Shown piece after piece: positions 56,855 through 64,000 of a stretch of 64,000 bases of DNA. Position 1 is the first letter of the stretch. Each line of letters begins with the position of its first letter. A model generated the notes under the pieces. The model did not search any database. It had not been told where the DNA came from and worked only from the letters and a program-made list of their open reading frames with translations. A program made the position numbers and the translations under genes. Source of the DNA: Subdoligranulum variabile (GTDB taxonomy: Bacteria > Bacillota > Clostridia > Oscillospirales > Ruminococcaceae); the NCBI GenBank assembly GCA_004552305.1, contig SFOX01000008.1, positions 5,714 through 69,713 of the forward strand, given 5' to 3'.

Positions 56855-57403
56855 ATGAAAAACAATACTGTAAAAACGTTTGTCGCCATCGGTATCGGCG
56901 CGGCTCTGTTCTTTGTGCTGGGGCGCTTTGTTGCCATTCCCAGCCCGATCGCCAACACCAACATCAGCCTGCAGTATGCGGTGCTGGGTCTGCTGGCTGC
57001 CATGTACGGTCCCGTTGCCGGCGGTCTGATCGGCTTTATCGGTCACACCCTGATCGACCTGTCCTGGGGCGGTGCGCCGTGGTGGAGCTGGGTTCTGTCC
57101 TCTGCGCTGGTGGGCGTTATCGTCGGTCTGTTCGCCAAGAAGATGAACATTCAGGAGGGTGAGTTCGGCAAGAAGGAAGTCATCACCTTTGCCATCTCCA
57201 ACGTGATTGCCCATGTGGTTGCGTGGTGCGCACTGGCGCCTGTGCTGGATATCCTGATTTATCAGGAGCCTGTCAATAAGGTCTTCGCACAGGGTGCCTT
57301 TGCCGCCATCTCCAACACGCTGACCGCTGTCATCGTCGGCAGCCTGCTGATTGTGGCGTTCACCAAGACGATTGCCAAGAAGGGGTCTTTGGATAAGGAA
57401 TAA
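56855..57403 (+). CDS. UPF0397 ECF transporter substrate-binding (S) component
   Basis: A 182-residue membrane protein with about five to six helices. KTFVAIGIGAALFFVLGRFV, PNTNISLQYAVLGL-like and GFIGHTLIDLSWGGAPWWSW match UPF0397, a group of ECF S-components. Some are annotated as riboflavin transporters; the real vitamin or metabolite is not certain. ATPase and T genes follow, but only after 590 bases of repeats. Start ATG 56855; an AAGGAG is 12 bases upstream. Confidence 0.9.
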   Translation: MKNNTVKTFVAIGIGAALFFVLGRFVAIPSPIANTNISLQYAVLGLLAAMYGPVAGGLIGFIGHTLIDLSWGGAPWWSWVLSSALVGVIVGLFAKKMNIQEGEFGKKEVITFAISNVIAHVVAWCALAPVLDILIYQEPVNKVFAQGAFAAISNTLTAVIVGSLLIVAFTKTIAKKGSLDKE

Positions 57404-57409
57404 TAGGGC

Positions 57410-57912
57410 ATTGCCCGGAATGTGTACTTTCTTTGGACGCCCAAAGAAAGTACCAAAGAAAGGCGCCGCTACTTCCGAAGCGCGGGGCACGGCCGGGGGA
57501 CCAGTCCCCCTGGACCCCCAAAGAGGAAGGTCGCGGACGGGCGGGGCTAAAAAATCGTCAAGACACATTTTTTGACGCCCCGCCCACCCGCTCCCGTCTT
57601 ACGGCTCCGCCGAAAAATTCACCACCCGCATATATGCCGCCCGTGCAATCTTCCCAACAATGCAATCTAACGGGCAAACCGCACGGGACGCATCTATGCG
57701 TCCCCTACAAACCTGCCGGAAATTTGCATTTCCCCAATTATTGCTTGCCTTCCGGTTATTCGTAGGGAGGGGTCTTGACCCCTCCTTGCCACTTTGCGGT
57801 TGCTGCCAAATTCCCTGGCGGGGTCACCCCGCCCTACATCGCACTATATAAAAATGTGTCCGCAAAGCGGACACACCAAATCTTAACTCTCCACTCTCCA
57901 CTCTTAACTCTC
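57410..57912. repeat. Repeat block splitting the ECF operon, with heptamer-hairpin copy 10
   Basis: Begins with a different unit: GTACTTTCTTTGG and its inverse CCAAAGAAAGTAC (near 57424-57455), then CCGGGGGACCAGTCCCCCTGG (near 57492-57512; imperfect palindrome) and a GGGCGGGGC / GCCCCGCCC pair (57540-57588) enclosing a T-rich centre. Palindromes GGGACGCATCTATGCGTCCC (near 57686) and GAGGGGTCTTGACCCCTC (near 57767) follow. At the right end, in minus orientation, hairpin TGTGTCCGC/GCGGACACA (about 57855-57875) and heptamers (about 57880-57912). Confidence 0.82.
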
Positions 57913-57990
57913 ATCATTTATGTTTTCATCCGCCTTCCCCGCCGGGAAGGCATTTTGTTGTCTTTCACCCTACGTTCCGAGAGGTGCCCT

Positions 57991-59715
57991 ATGGCTCAAA
58001 CCAAAACACCCATCATCTCTTTTCAAAATTTCAGCTTTCAGTACCGCGCGCAAAAACAGCCCACGCTGCACGATATCAATCTGGATATCTACCCCGGCGA
58101 GCGTGTGCTGATCGCCGGTCCGTCCGGCAGCGGAAAAAGCACGCTGGCGGGCTGCATCAACGGGCTGAACCCCTACGCCAACCCCGGCAAAGCCACCGGC
58201 GCCCTGACAGTGGACGGCGTGGACGTCATGCACAGCAGCATCTTTGCGCTGAGCGCCCACGTCGGCACCGTGCTGCAGGACCCCGACGGGCAGTTTATCG
58301 GGCTGACTGTGGCGGAGGATATCGCCTTTGCGCTGGAAAACAGCTGCACCCCGCAGGACGAAATGCACGCCATCACCCGCCGCGCCGCCGAGCTGGTGGG
58401 CATCGAGCATCATCTCGACTACGCCCCGCACGAGCTTTCGGGCGGACAAAAACAGCGCGTCAGCCTCGCAGGCGTTATGGTGGACAAGGTCCGTGTGCTG
58501 CTGTTTGACGAGCCGCTGGCAAACCTTGACCCCGCCACCGGCAAGCAGACCATGGAGCTGATTGACGCCGTGCAGCAAAAAACCGATACCACGGTGCTGA
58601 TTATCGAGCATCGTCTGGAGGACGTGCTGTGGCGCAGCGTGGATCGCATCATTTTGATGGGGGAGGGGCGCATCCTTGCCGATTTGCACCCCGACGAGCT
58701 GTTAAGCACCGACCTGCTGGCGAAAAACGGCATCCGCGAGCCGCTGTACCTGACGGCGCTGCGCTATGCGGGGGTGGAAATCACGCCGCAAAAGCACCCC
58801 GCCCACATGGATACCCTTGTATTGGACGATGCCGACACCGCCGCCGTGCGGCGCTGGTTCACCGCCGAGTCGCTGCCCGCCGCCCAGCCCGCGCCCGACC
58901 CGCTGCTGGAGGTGCGCGATGTCAGCTTTGGGTACGACAAATCCATGCACACGCTGCAAAACGTCAGCTTTGCCATCGGCAAGGGCGAGATGGTCAGCAT
59001 CGTGGGGCGCAACGGCGCGGGCAAATCCACGCTGTCCAAGCTGATTTGCGGCTTTGAAACGCAGGACAGCGGGCAGATTTTCCTCAACGGGCAGGACCTG
59101 CAGGGGGTCAACATCCGCCGCCGTGCCAAGCACATCGGCTACGTTATGCAAAACCCCAACCAGATGATTTCCCAGACGATGATTTATGACGAGGTCGCCA
59201 TGGGTCTGCAGGGGCTGGGTCTGACCGAGCCGGAAATGCGCACCCGCGTGGAGGACACGCTGAAAATCTGCGGGCTGTATCCCTTCCGCAACTGGCCGAT
59301 TTCGGCGCTGAGCTTCGGGCAGAAAAAGCGCGTGACCATCGCCAGCGTGCTGGTGCAGCAGCCGGAGCTGATCCTCTTGGACGAGCCGACTGCCGGGCAG
59401 GATTTTAAGCATTACACCGAAATTATGGAGTTTTTGCGCGGGCTGAACCGGCGCGGCGTGACCGTGGTGATGATCACCCACGATATGCACCTGATGCTGG
59501 AATACACCACGCGGGCGCTGGTTTTCTGCGATGGTGCGCTGATTGCCGACCGCAGCCCCGCCGCCGTGCTGTGCGACCCCGCCCTGGTGGAGCGCGCAGC
59601 GCTGAAGGAAACCAGCCTGTACACGCTGGCGAACCGCTGCGGCATTGCCCCGGCGGAAGATTATGTTGAGCGGTTTATCGCCGCCGACCGGGAGGTGCGC
59701 AACCATGGCTGCTAA
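57991..59715 (+). CDS. ECF transporter ATPase with two fused ABC domains
   Basis: A 574-residue protein with two full ATPases, as in YkoD/CbiO-type fusions. Domain 1 (about 8-240): GPSGSGKSTLAGCINGL, ELSGGQKQRVSLA, LLFDEPLANLDP and EHRL. Domain 2 (about 310-550): GRNGAGKSTLSKLI, ALSFGQKKRVTIAS, ILLDEPTAGQD and ITHD. It drives uptake through the T-component encoded next with an 11-base overlap. Start ATG 57991 has GAGAGG upstream; an in-frame extension reads through the repeat block. The S gene lies upstream beyond the repeats. Confidence 0.94.
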   Translation: MAQTKTPIISFQNFSFQYRAQKQPTLHDINLDIYPGERVLIAGPSGSGKSTLAGCINGLNPYANPGKATGALTVDGVDVMHSSIFALSAHVGTVLQDPDGQFIGLTVAEDIAFALENSCTPQDEMHAITRRAAELVGIEHHLDYAPHELSGGQKQRVSLAGVMVDKVRVLLFDEPLANLDPATGKQTMELIDAVQQKTDTTVLIIEHRLEDVLWRSVDRIILMGEGRILADLHPDELLSTDLLAKNGIREPLYLTALRYAGVEITPQKHPAHMDTLVLDDADTAAVRRWFTAESLPAAQPAPDPLLEVRDVSFGYDKSMHTLQNVSFAIGKGEMVSIVGRNGAGKSTLSKLICGFETQDSGQIFLNGQDLQGVNIRRRAKHIGYVMQNPNQMISQTMIYDEVAMGLQGLGLTEPEMRTRVEDTLKICGLYPFRNWPISALSFGQKKRVTIASVLVQQPELILLDEPTAGQDFKHYTEIMEFLRGLNRRGVTVVMITHDMHLMLEYTTRALVFCDGALIADRSPAAVLCDPALVERAALKETSLYTLANRCGIAPAEDYVERFIAADREVRNHGC

Positions 59716-60535
59716 AACGGTTTTGAATTACCTCCCGCGCGAGAGTGTTGTTCACCGGCTGACCGGCACGACCAAGCTGGCGTTTTTTCTGCTGTTCACC
59801 TTTGCCGGTATGATCACCTACAACACATGGCTGCTGCTGGGGCTGCTGGCGGTCAGCCTGGCAGCGTTCAAGCTCAGCCGCCTGCACTACAAAGAAGTGC
59901 GGTTTATGTTCGTGTTTATGCTGGTGTTCCTGCTGCTGAACAACCTTTTTATCTACCTGTTTGACCCCAACCAAGGCACCGCGCTGTACGGCACCCGCAC
60001 GGTGTTGTGCCACCTGTTCTGGCGGTACGATATCACCGCCGAGCAGCTGTTTTATATGTTCAACATCACGCTGAAATATTTTGTCACGCTGCCGGTAGCC
60101 ATTTTGTTTATCAGCGCCACCAACCCCAGCGAGTTTGCCGCCAGCCTGAACGGTATCGGTGTATCGTATAAAATCGGGTATTCGGTGGCAATCGCGCTGC
60201 GCTATATCCCCGACATCCAGCGCGATTTCCACGCCATCAGCCAAGCGCAGCAGGCGCGCGGCGTCGAGCTTGGCAAAAACGAGCCGTTCTTCAAGCGGCT
60301 GAAAAACACCGTACATATCCTGCTGCCGCTGATTTTGACCAGCCTGAACCGCATTGATACCATCTCCAACGCCATGGAGCTGCGCGGCTTTGGCAAAAAC
60401 AAGACCCGCACATGGTACACCCGCCGCCCCTTTGCCAAAAGCGACTATGCCGTAATGGCGCTGGGCGCGGCGCTGCTGGCGCTCAGCCTTGGCGTTACCA
60501 TCCGATACGGGCGGTTTTATAACCCCTTTATGTGA
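59705..60535 (+). CDS. ECF transporter transmembrane (T) component
   Basis: A 276-residue membrane protein with about six helices. It has the T-component coupling motifs: GTTKLAFFLLFTF, ISQAQQARGVEL (Ala-Arg-Gly) near residue 185 and SNAMELRGFGKNK (Arg-Gly) near 230, which contact the two ATPase domains. It forms the uptake channel with the UPF0397 protein. The ATG 59705 lies inside the ATPase gene end (11-base overlap). Confidence 0.94.
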   Translation: MAAKTVLNYLPRESVVHRLTGTTKLAFFLLFTFAGMITYNTWLLLGLLAVSLAAFKLSRLHYKEVRFMFVFMLVFLLLNNLFIYLFDPNQGTALYGTRTVLCHLFWRYDITAEQLFYMFNITLKYFVTLPVAILFISATNPSEFAASLNGIGVSYKIGYSVAIALRYIPDIQRDFHAISQAQQARGVELGKNEPFFKRLKNTVHILLPLILTSLNRIDTISNAMELRGFGKNKTRTWYTRRPFAKSDYAVMALGAALLALSLGVTIRYGRFYNPFM

Positions 60536-60540
60536 TACGA

Positions 60541-60715
60541 TTCCGCGCGGCAGGGGCGGGGCATGCCCCGCCCGCGATTTTCCGCCGACGCAATTTGTAC
60601 GGGTTATTCGTAGGGGCGGCATATATGCCGCCCGCGCAGCCATCCCGGTAAATCAGCCTAGCGGCTAAACCGCACGGGACGCAACTATGCATCCCCTACA
60701 AACCTGCCGGAAATC
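60541..60715. repeat. Palindrome repeat block
   Basis: GGGGCGGGGCATGCCCCGCC (near 60554), GGGCGGCATATATGCCGCCC (near 60614) and a decayed GGGACGCAACTATGCATCCC (near 60676). No gene signal. Confidence 0.8.
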
Positions 60716-60766
60716 CGCACTCTGCCCATCCTTGCTTTCCGCGATCCAGAATTCTGTCGTTACGAC

Positions 60767-60795
60767 TTGACTTTTTTTCAACTATGCTTTATAGT
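60767..60795 (+). promoter_or_regulatory. Promoter of the LysR gene
   Basis: TTGACT (60767-60772), 17-base spacer, TATAGT (60790-60795). The spacer and -10 hold ACTATGCTTTATAGT, an imperfect inverted repeat that could be an autoregulatory site. Confidence 0.75.
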
Positions 60796-60847
60796 TAAAT
60801 AAGCAACCTTGTGTTGCAAATTTCTCAACCGGAAAGTGAACGTTTTT

Positions 60848-61711
60848 ATGGATACAGAACGCTGGCAGATTTTATGCAAGTCCATTGACTCAGGCAGCCT
60901 GCGCGGCGCCGCCGAACAAATGGGCTATACCGTTTCGGGCATCAGCCGCAGCGTCGCCACACTGGAGGCAGAGCTGGGCTTTTCGCTGCTGTACCGCGCC
61001 AAGACCGGCGTAAAACCAACGGCAGAATGTGAAAAACTGATGCCCGCCGTGCGTGAGCTTTTATTTGCGCAGGAGCGTGTCGAGCAGACCGCTGCCCGCA
61101 TCAAGGGCGCAGAATACGGCACCATTGTCATCGGCACGGCGTACAGCAGCTACTACCGCTGGATCAGCACCGTCACGCAGGGGTTCCGCCAAAAGCATCC
61201 CGGCGTGCAGTTTTGTATGGTCAACGGCAGCAGCTCGCAGCTGCACGATATGCTGATGCAGCATCGGCTGGATTTCTGCATCATTTCGGCGCGTGAGGGC
61301 GGCCACGACTGGTACCCCCTGTGCAACGACCCGATGATGGCGATGGTCCCGGCGGCGCATCCGCTGGCAAAGCAAAAGACCGTGCCATTAAAGGCGTTGG
61401 AAACCGAACCGTTTATCGACACCTTTGCCGGGCAGGACAACGACAACGCCCGTATGTTTGAGCGCTGCGGCATCCACCCCAACACCCAGTACCAGAGCAT
61501 GGACATTGATGCCACCTACGCAATGGTCGCAGCCGGGCTGGGCATCACGACCAACAACAACGTCAACTGCCGCGCCGGGGATAAGGACATCCGCTTTTTA
61601 CCGCTGGACCCGCCCCAGACGGTGGAAATCGGCTTGGCGTGCGGCAAGACCATGCCCCCCGCCGGGGAGGCGTTTTTGCAGTACATCCTGCCCCATCTGC
61701 CCAAAGAATAA
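60848..61711 (+). CDS. LysR-family transcriptional regulator
   Basis: A 287-residue regulator. The winged HTH (2-60) reads WQILCKSIDSGSLRGAAEQM then GYTVSGISRSVATLEAELGF, followed by a linker helix and a periplasmic-binding-protein-like effector domain (TIVIGTAYSSYYRW, DFCIISAREG). ATG 60848 has a GGAAAGTGAA site; an earlier start at 60809 is less likely. LysR proteins often control a divergent neighbour, but the nearest genes are convergent or co-oriented, so the target is unknown. Confidence 0.93.
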   Translation: MDTERWQILCKSIDSGSLRGAAEQMGYTVSGISRSVATLEAELGFSLLYRAKTGVKPTAECEKLMPAVRELLFAQERVEQTAARIKGAEYGTIVIGTAYSSYYRWISTVTQGFRQKHPGVQFCMVNGSSSQLHDMLMQHRLDFCIISAREGGHDWYPLCNDPMMAMVPAAHPLAKQKTVPLKALETEPFIDTFAGQDNDNARMFERCGIHPNTQYQSMDIDATYAMVAAGLGITTNNNVNCRAGDKDIRFLPLDPPQTVEIGLACGKTMPPAGEAFLQYILPHLPKE

Positions 61712-61723
61712 CCGCATACAACC

Positions 61724-61760
61724 AAAACACCCCCTGTGCCAAGGCACAGGGGGTGTTCTT
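61724..61760. terminator. Bidirectional terminator between the LysR and sortase genes
   Basis: Stem AACACCCCCTGTGCC (61726-61740) / GGCACAGGGGGTGTT (61743-61757), then CTTATAAA on plus and TTGGTTGT on minus; located between convergent genes. Confidence 0.88.
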
Positions 61761-61772
61761 ATAAACAAAATT

Positions 61773-62417
61773 TCAGCCGATCCGGGGTCCGCTTGTCAGC
61801 TTACCGTAGACAAAGTACCGCCAGTCGGTGGGGGCGACCTGCCCCAAGGGATAGCAGGTGTACAGGATAATATTTTCCGGCGTGGCGGTCAGGTCATACG
61901 CCGCGCTGTCCGTTGCCAAGGCGGGCTGCATCCCGGTGACCTCGTAGTGAAAGGTACCGTAATACGTTTCAATTTCGATGTCCGCGCCCTCCTGCAGGCT
62001 GGCAAAATCCCGGAAATACGTCCCCGTATGCCCGGCTACCAGAATGGTGCCGTCCTCGCCGGGGATGCACGCGCCGGTGTAGGTGCCGGCGCCCGCGTTC
62101 AGCTGGGCGTTGCCGTCGCCGTAATACAGCGTGCAGTCCACCGCCGTGCCGGAAATTTTCAGCGTACCGTATGCCTGCCCCGTCGTGGGGCGTCCGCCCA
62201 AGGCGTCAATGTCCACCGTTTCGCGCTCGCCCGTGGGGGTCGCCGACGGTTCCGGCATCGGCTCCGGCGCGGGGGTCGGTGTCGGCGCGGGCGCTGCCGT
62301 GGGGGTCGGGCTGGGTTCCGGCAGGGGTGCCGGTGCCGGGCGCGCCAGCCACAGCGTCACGCCGAAGGTCGCCCACAAAAGCAGCAGCACCAGGACCGCC
62401 AAGGTTCGTTTTTTCAT
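61773..62417 (-). CDS. Sortase (class D-like)
   Basis: A 214-residue membrane-anchored transpeptidase. One N-terminal helix (about 5-25) is followed by a Pro/Thr/Ala-rich linker (PSPTPTAAPAPTPTPAPEPM) and the sortase domain. Catalytic residues are visible: His in AGHTGTYFRDF, Cys in LYTCYPLG and Arg in DWRYFVYGK. The TLYTC-like form and small size suggest class D. It attaches proteins with a sorting motif to the wall; no such substrate gene is in the window. Start ATG 62417 has GGGAG upstream. It lies 13 bases after the Dabb gene. Confidence 0.9.
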   Translation of the reverse strand: MKKRTLAVLVLLLLWATFGVTLWLARPAPAPLPEPSPTPTAAPAPTPTPAPEPMPEPSATPTGERETVDIDALGGRPTTGQAYGTLKISGTAVDCTLYYGDGNAQLNAGAGTYTGACIPGEDGTILVAGHTGTYFRDFASLQEGADIEIETYYGTFHYEVTGMQPALATDSAAYDLTATPENIILYTCYPLGQVAPTDWRYFVYGKLTSGPRIG

Positions 62418-62430
62418 ACGGTTGCTCCCG

Positions 62431-62733
62431 TTACACCGTAAAATCCAAACAGGTGCGCACGGCGGTGTAGGGGCGTACCTTGCCGTTTGCCACGGCAACG
62501 TGCGCCGGATGCACCGCATACCCCTGCAGGGCTGCCGCATCGGTAAAAACGGCGTCCAGCATCAGGTCGGCATTGGTGGAGCTGGGCAGGGCATCGGTGT
62601 AGACGTGCAGCTCCAACAGCCCCGGGATCTGCCCGGTCAGCCCTTCCAGCCCGGTCCGGATGCCCGCCTTGACGGCTGCTTTTTCGGCGTCGGGCATTTC
62701 CTTCAGCTTCCACAAAATCACATGGCGAACCAT
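62431..62733 (-). CDS. Dabb (stress-responsive alpha/beta barrel) protein
   Basis: A 100-residue ferredoxin-like protein. VRHVILWKLKEMPDAEKAAV, LHVYTDALPSSTNADLMLDA and YAVHPAHVAV with the conserved His pair are typical of Dabb, a dimeric fold with varied or unknown function. Length normal. It starts three bases after the amidotransferase stop and precedes the sortase gene in one minus-strand unit. No role can be assigned. Confidence 0.92.
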   Translation of the reverse strand: MVRHVILWKLKEMPDAEKAAVKAGIRTGLEGLTGQIPGLLELHVYTDALPSSTNADLMLDAVFTDAAALQGYAVHPAHVAVANGKVRPYTAVRTCLDFTV

Positions 62734-62736
62734 AGG

Positions 62737-63812
62737 TTATTTTTCCTCCCAGATGGGATGCTTGAGCTGCCACTCGCCGTAGTCGTTCTTTTCAAACAGG
62801 TCGCGGTTGTAGAACTTGTCCATAATGCGCCAGAACTCGCTTTCGGTGTAGCCGCAGAAGTCGCAGAAATCACGCACGCAGAGAGGGTCCAGCTTGCCGT
62901 CGCGCTCCTTGATGATGCGCACCGCCTCATCGCGGGTCATCATACCGTAGCGGATGTAGCGGGCGGTGTAGTCGGTGGCGGCAGCGTGACCGAACTTGGG
63001 GTACTTCAGCCAGCTGTGCACCAGATACGCGCGGGAGTCGATCTGGTCAAAATTCTCGGCGTGGTGGGTGCGATCCCACTCGTGGGTCAGGTCGTGGAAG
63101 CCGTGCGCCTTGGCGATCTGGTAGTTTTTGTAGCTGTTCCACGGCACAAAGTAGCTCATATAGAACGGGTCGAGCTTGGCGCGTTCCTCGGCATTGGGGG
63201 CAAGGGTCAGGCTGAGGTCGTTTTCGGTCACGCCGTCGCCCAGCAGCTCCTCCATGGGCATACCCACAGCGACGCCGTTTTCGATCTGATCCATGGCGGA
63301 GTAGGTTTCCTTGTCGGCGTTGCCGCCGTACTCAAAGCTGACATTCTCGCCGTAGCAGAGCATGGGGGTGTTGAACTTGGCAGCCATATGCAGCGGGAAG
63401 GTGTAGATCAAACGGTCAACGTACCAGGTCGGCTTGCCGTACTTTTCAAAAAATTTGCGCATCAGGACTTTCTGCACCTTGATGTTGGGCTTGCAGGAGA
63501 TGATGGTGCAGCCAAATTCCTCGCTGATATTTTTCAGGTTGTGGATGCCGGCCTGCGTCATGGGGAAGTTATCCTCAACACTGAAGAGGAGTGGCTGTCC
63601 TTGCCGCCGGAAACAGCCACAGCGCAGTCGTAGCCGCCGGGACCGTTCATGCCGCGGTACTTGTTGCAGAACGCCTCAAACTCTTTAAAGCGGGCATCCC
63701 AGTCCACATTTTTGCGGGCTTCGTAGTGGCGGCAGGCGCTGCATACGCCCTCGGCATCAAAGGTAATACCGGGTCGGGTGTCGGGCATGGTACATTTTTT
63801 ACAATAACGCAT
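62737..63812 (-). pseudogene. N-acetyl sugar amidotransferase, frame-broken at the PP-loop
   Basis: Two adjacent readings make one gene. The first (63812-63558) begins MRYCKKCTMPDTRPGITFDA with a CxxC pair, then CSACRHYEARKNVDWDARF and the PP-loop AVSGGKDSH, after which the frame goes to SSSVLRITSP and stops. The second (63561-62737 in another frame) resumes with FSVEDNFPMTQAGIHNLKNI and runs to the normal end. Family members have about 15-20 residues between the PP-loop and the VEDNFP-like segment, so about 50 bases are missing near 63580 and the frame is lost. The upstream AAAAGGAG site is intact. Either a recent pseudogene or an assembly error. Confidence 0.85.
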
Positions 63813-63861
63813 ACGTTTCTCCTTTTATATGCCGTCCCGCGCAGGTGCGGGCGTTTTTTAC

Positions 63862-64000
63862 TTTAGGCAATACCGCATAATTCTAAGTGCCGATACAGCG
63901 CGCGAGGTGCGGCAGCTGCTAAGCCAAAAGCGCAGATAATACTTTGTGCTGCAAAGGTGAGCGCCGCCAGTGGCGGATACAGCGAACCGAAGCAGGGGCA
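63862..64000. mobile_element. MITE-like element with AGGCAAYACC end, copy 2 (cut by window edge)
   Basis: Starts AGGCAATACCGC and continues with AATTCTAAGTGCCGATAC, GCTGCTAAGCCAAAAGCGCAG and ATAATACTTTGTG, matching the reverse complement of the element at 45867-46041 with substitutions. The sequence diverges after about 63940 and the other end is outside the window. A small CCCGC/GCGGG stem with T6 (63835-63857) lies just to its left. Confidence 0.65.

Overview
The window is about 64 kb of GC-rich DNA (roughly 60% by eye) from a low-genome-size-style Clostridia chromosome. Gene content (S21, a CD1247-type protein, GlpK/GlpA/GlpB/DUF1667, an HPr-family protein, ECF vitamin transport, a class D-like sortase, tRNAs with encoded CCA) and the dense dispersed palindromic repeats suggest an Oscillospiraceae/Ruminococcaceae gut bacterium near Gemmiger, Subdoligranulum or Faecalibacterium. 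This assignment is inference. There is no rRNA, CRISPR array, prophage or transposase in the window.

Layout. 0-2 kb: a polar amino-acid ABC importer (minus strand). 3.3-6 kb: a two-component system with a small membrane protein. 6.2-12 kb: housekeeping genes on the plus strand (HAD phosphatase, PPi-type phosphofructokinase, S21, YqeG, AP endonuclease, a shortened EF-P). 12.7-20.9 kb: a tightly packed nine-gene minus-strand operon for a surface glycan: Wzm/Wzt exporter, a GT52-like transferase, a KdsB-like CMP-sugar synthetase, a pyruvate-aldolase fusion, a KdsC-like phosphatase, two glycosyltransferases and DUF2304. I read it as a Gram-positive CMP-ulosonate pathway. 21-29 kb: pyrG, a PAP2 enzyme, the glycerol/glycerol-3-phosphate operon and an HPr-like protein without the usual histidine. 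29.6-45.9 kb: tex, yfhO, yfbR, dus, polA, tsaD, DAHP synthase, ybaK, rsuA, murE and a membrane-anchored HTH protein. 46.1-46.4 kb: tRNA-Arg, tRNA-His, tRNA-Gln.

46.8-51.6 kb: a second sugar-modification locus: N-acetyl sugar amidotransferase with dedicated HisF/HisH-like subunits, preceded by two consecutive promoter-terminator pairs (possible small RNA plus attenuator), then an Lrp/AsnC regulator and a GT2. 52-56.7 kb: a 1366-residue RND pump with a long coiled-coil insert and its TetR regulator, with a perfect 20-bp palindrome at the promoter. 56.8-60.5 kb: an ECF transporter whose S gene is separated from the ATPase/T genes by a repeat block. 60.8-63.8 kb: a LysR regulator, a sortase, a Dabb protein and a frame-broken second N-acetyl sugar amidotransferase.

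Intergenic DNA is mostly filled by a few repeat families: (i) tandem GAGTTNA-type heptamers followed by a terminator-like hairpin with covarying arms (ten copies), (ii) short palindromes with constant TAGGGG/CCCCTA flanks and variable arms, (iii) a roughly 116-bp module ending in GGTGACAGCTTCCCCC, and (iv) a roughly 175-bp element with AGGCAAYACC inverted ends. Several abut or supply stop codons. Two genes (efp and the second amidotransferase) carry internal deletions relative to their families; these are either biological or assembly errors.
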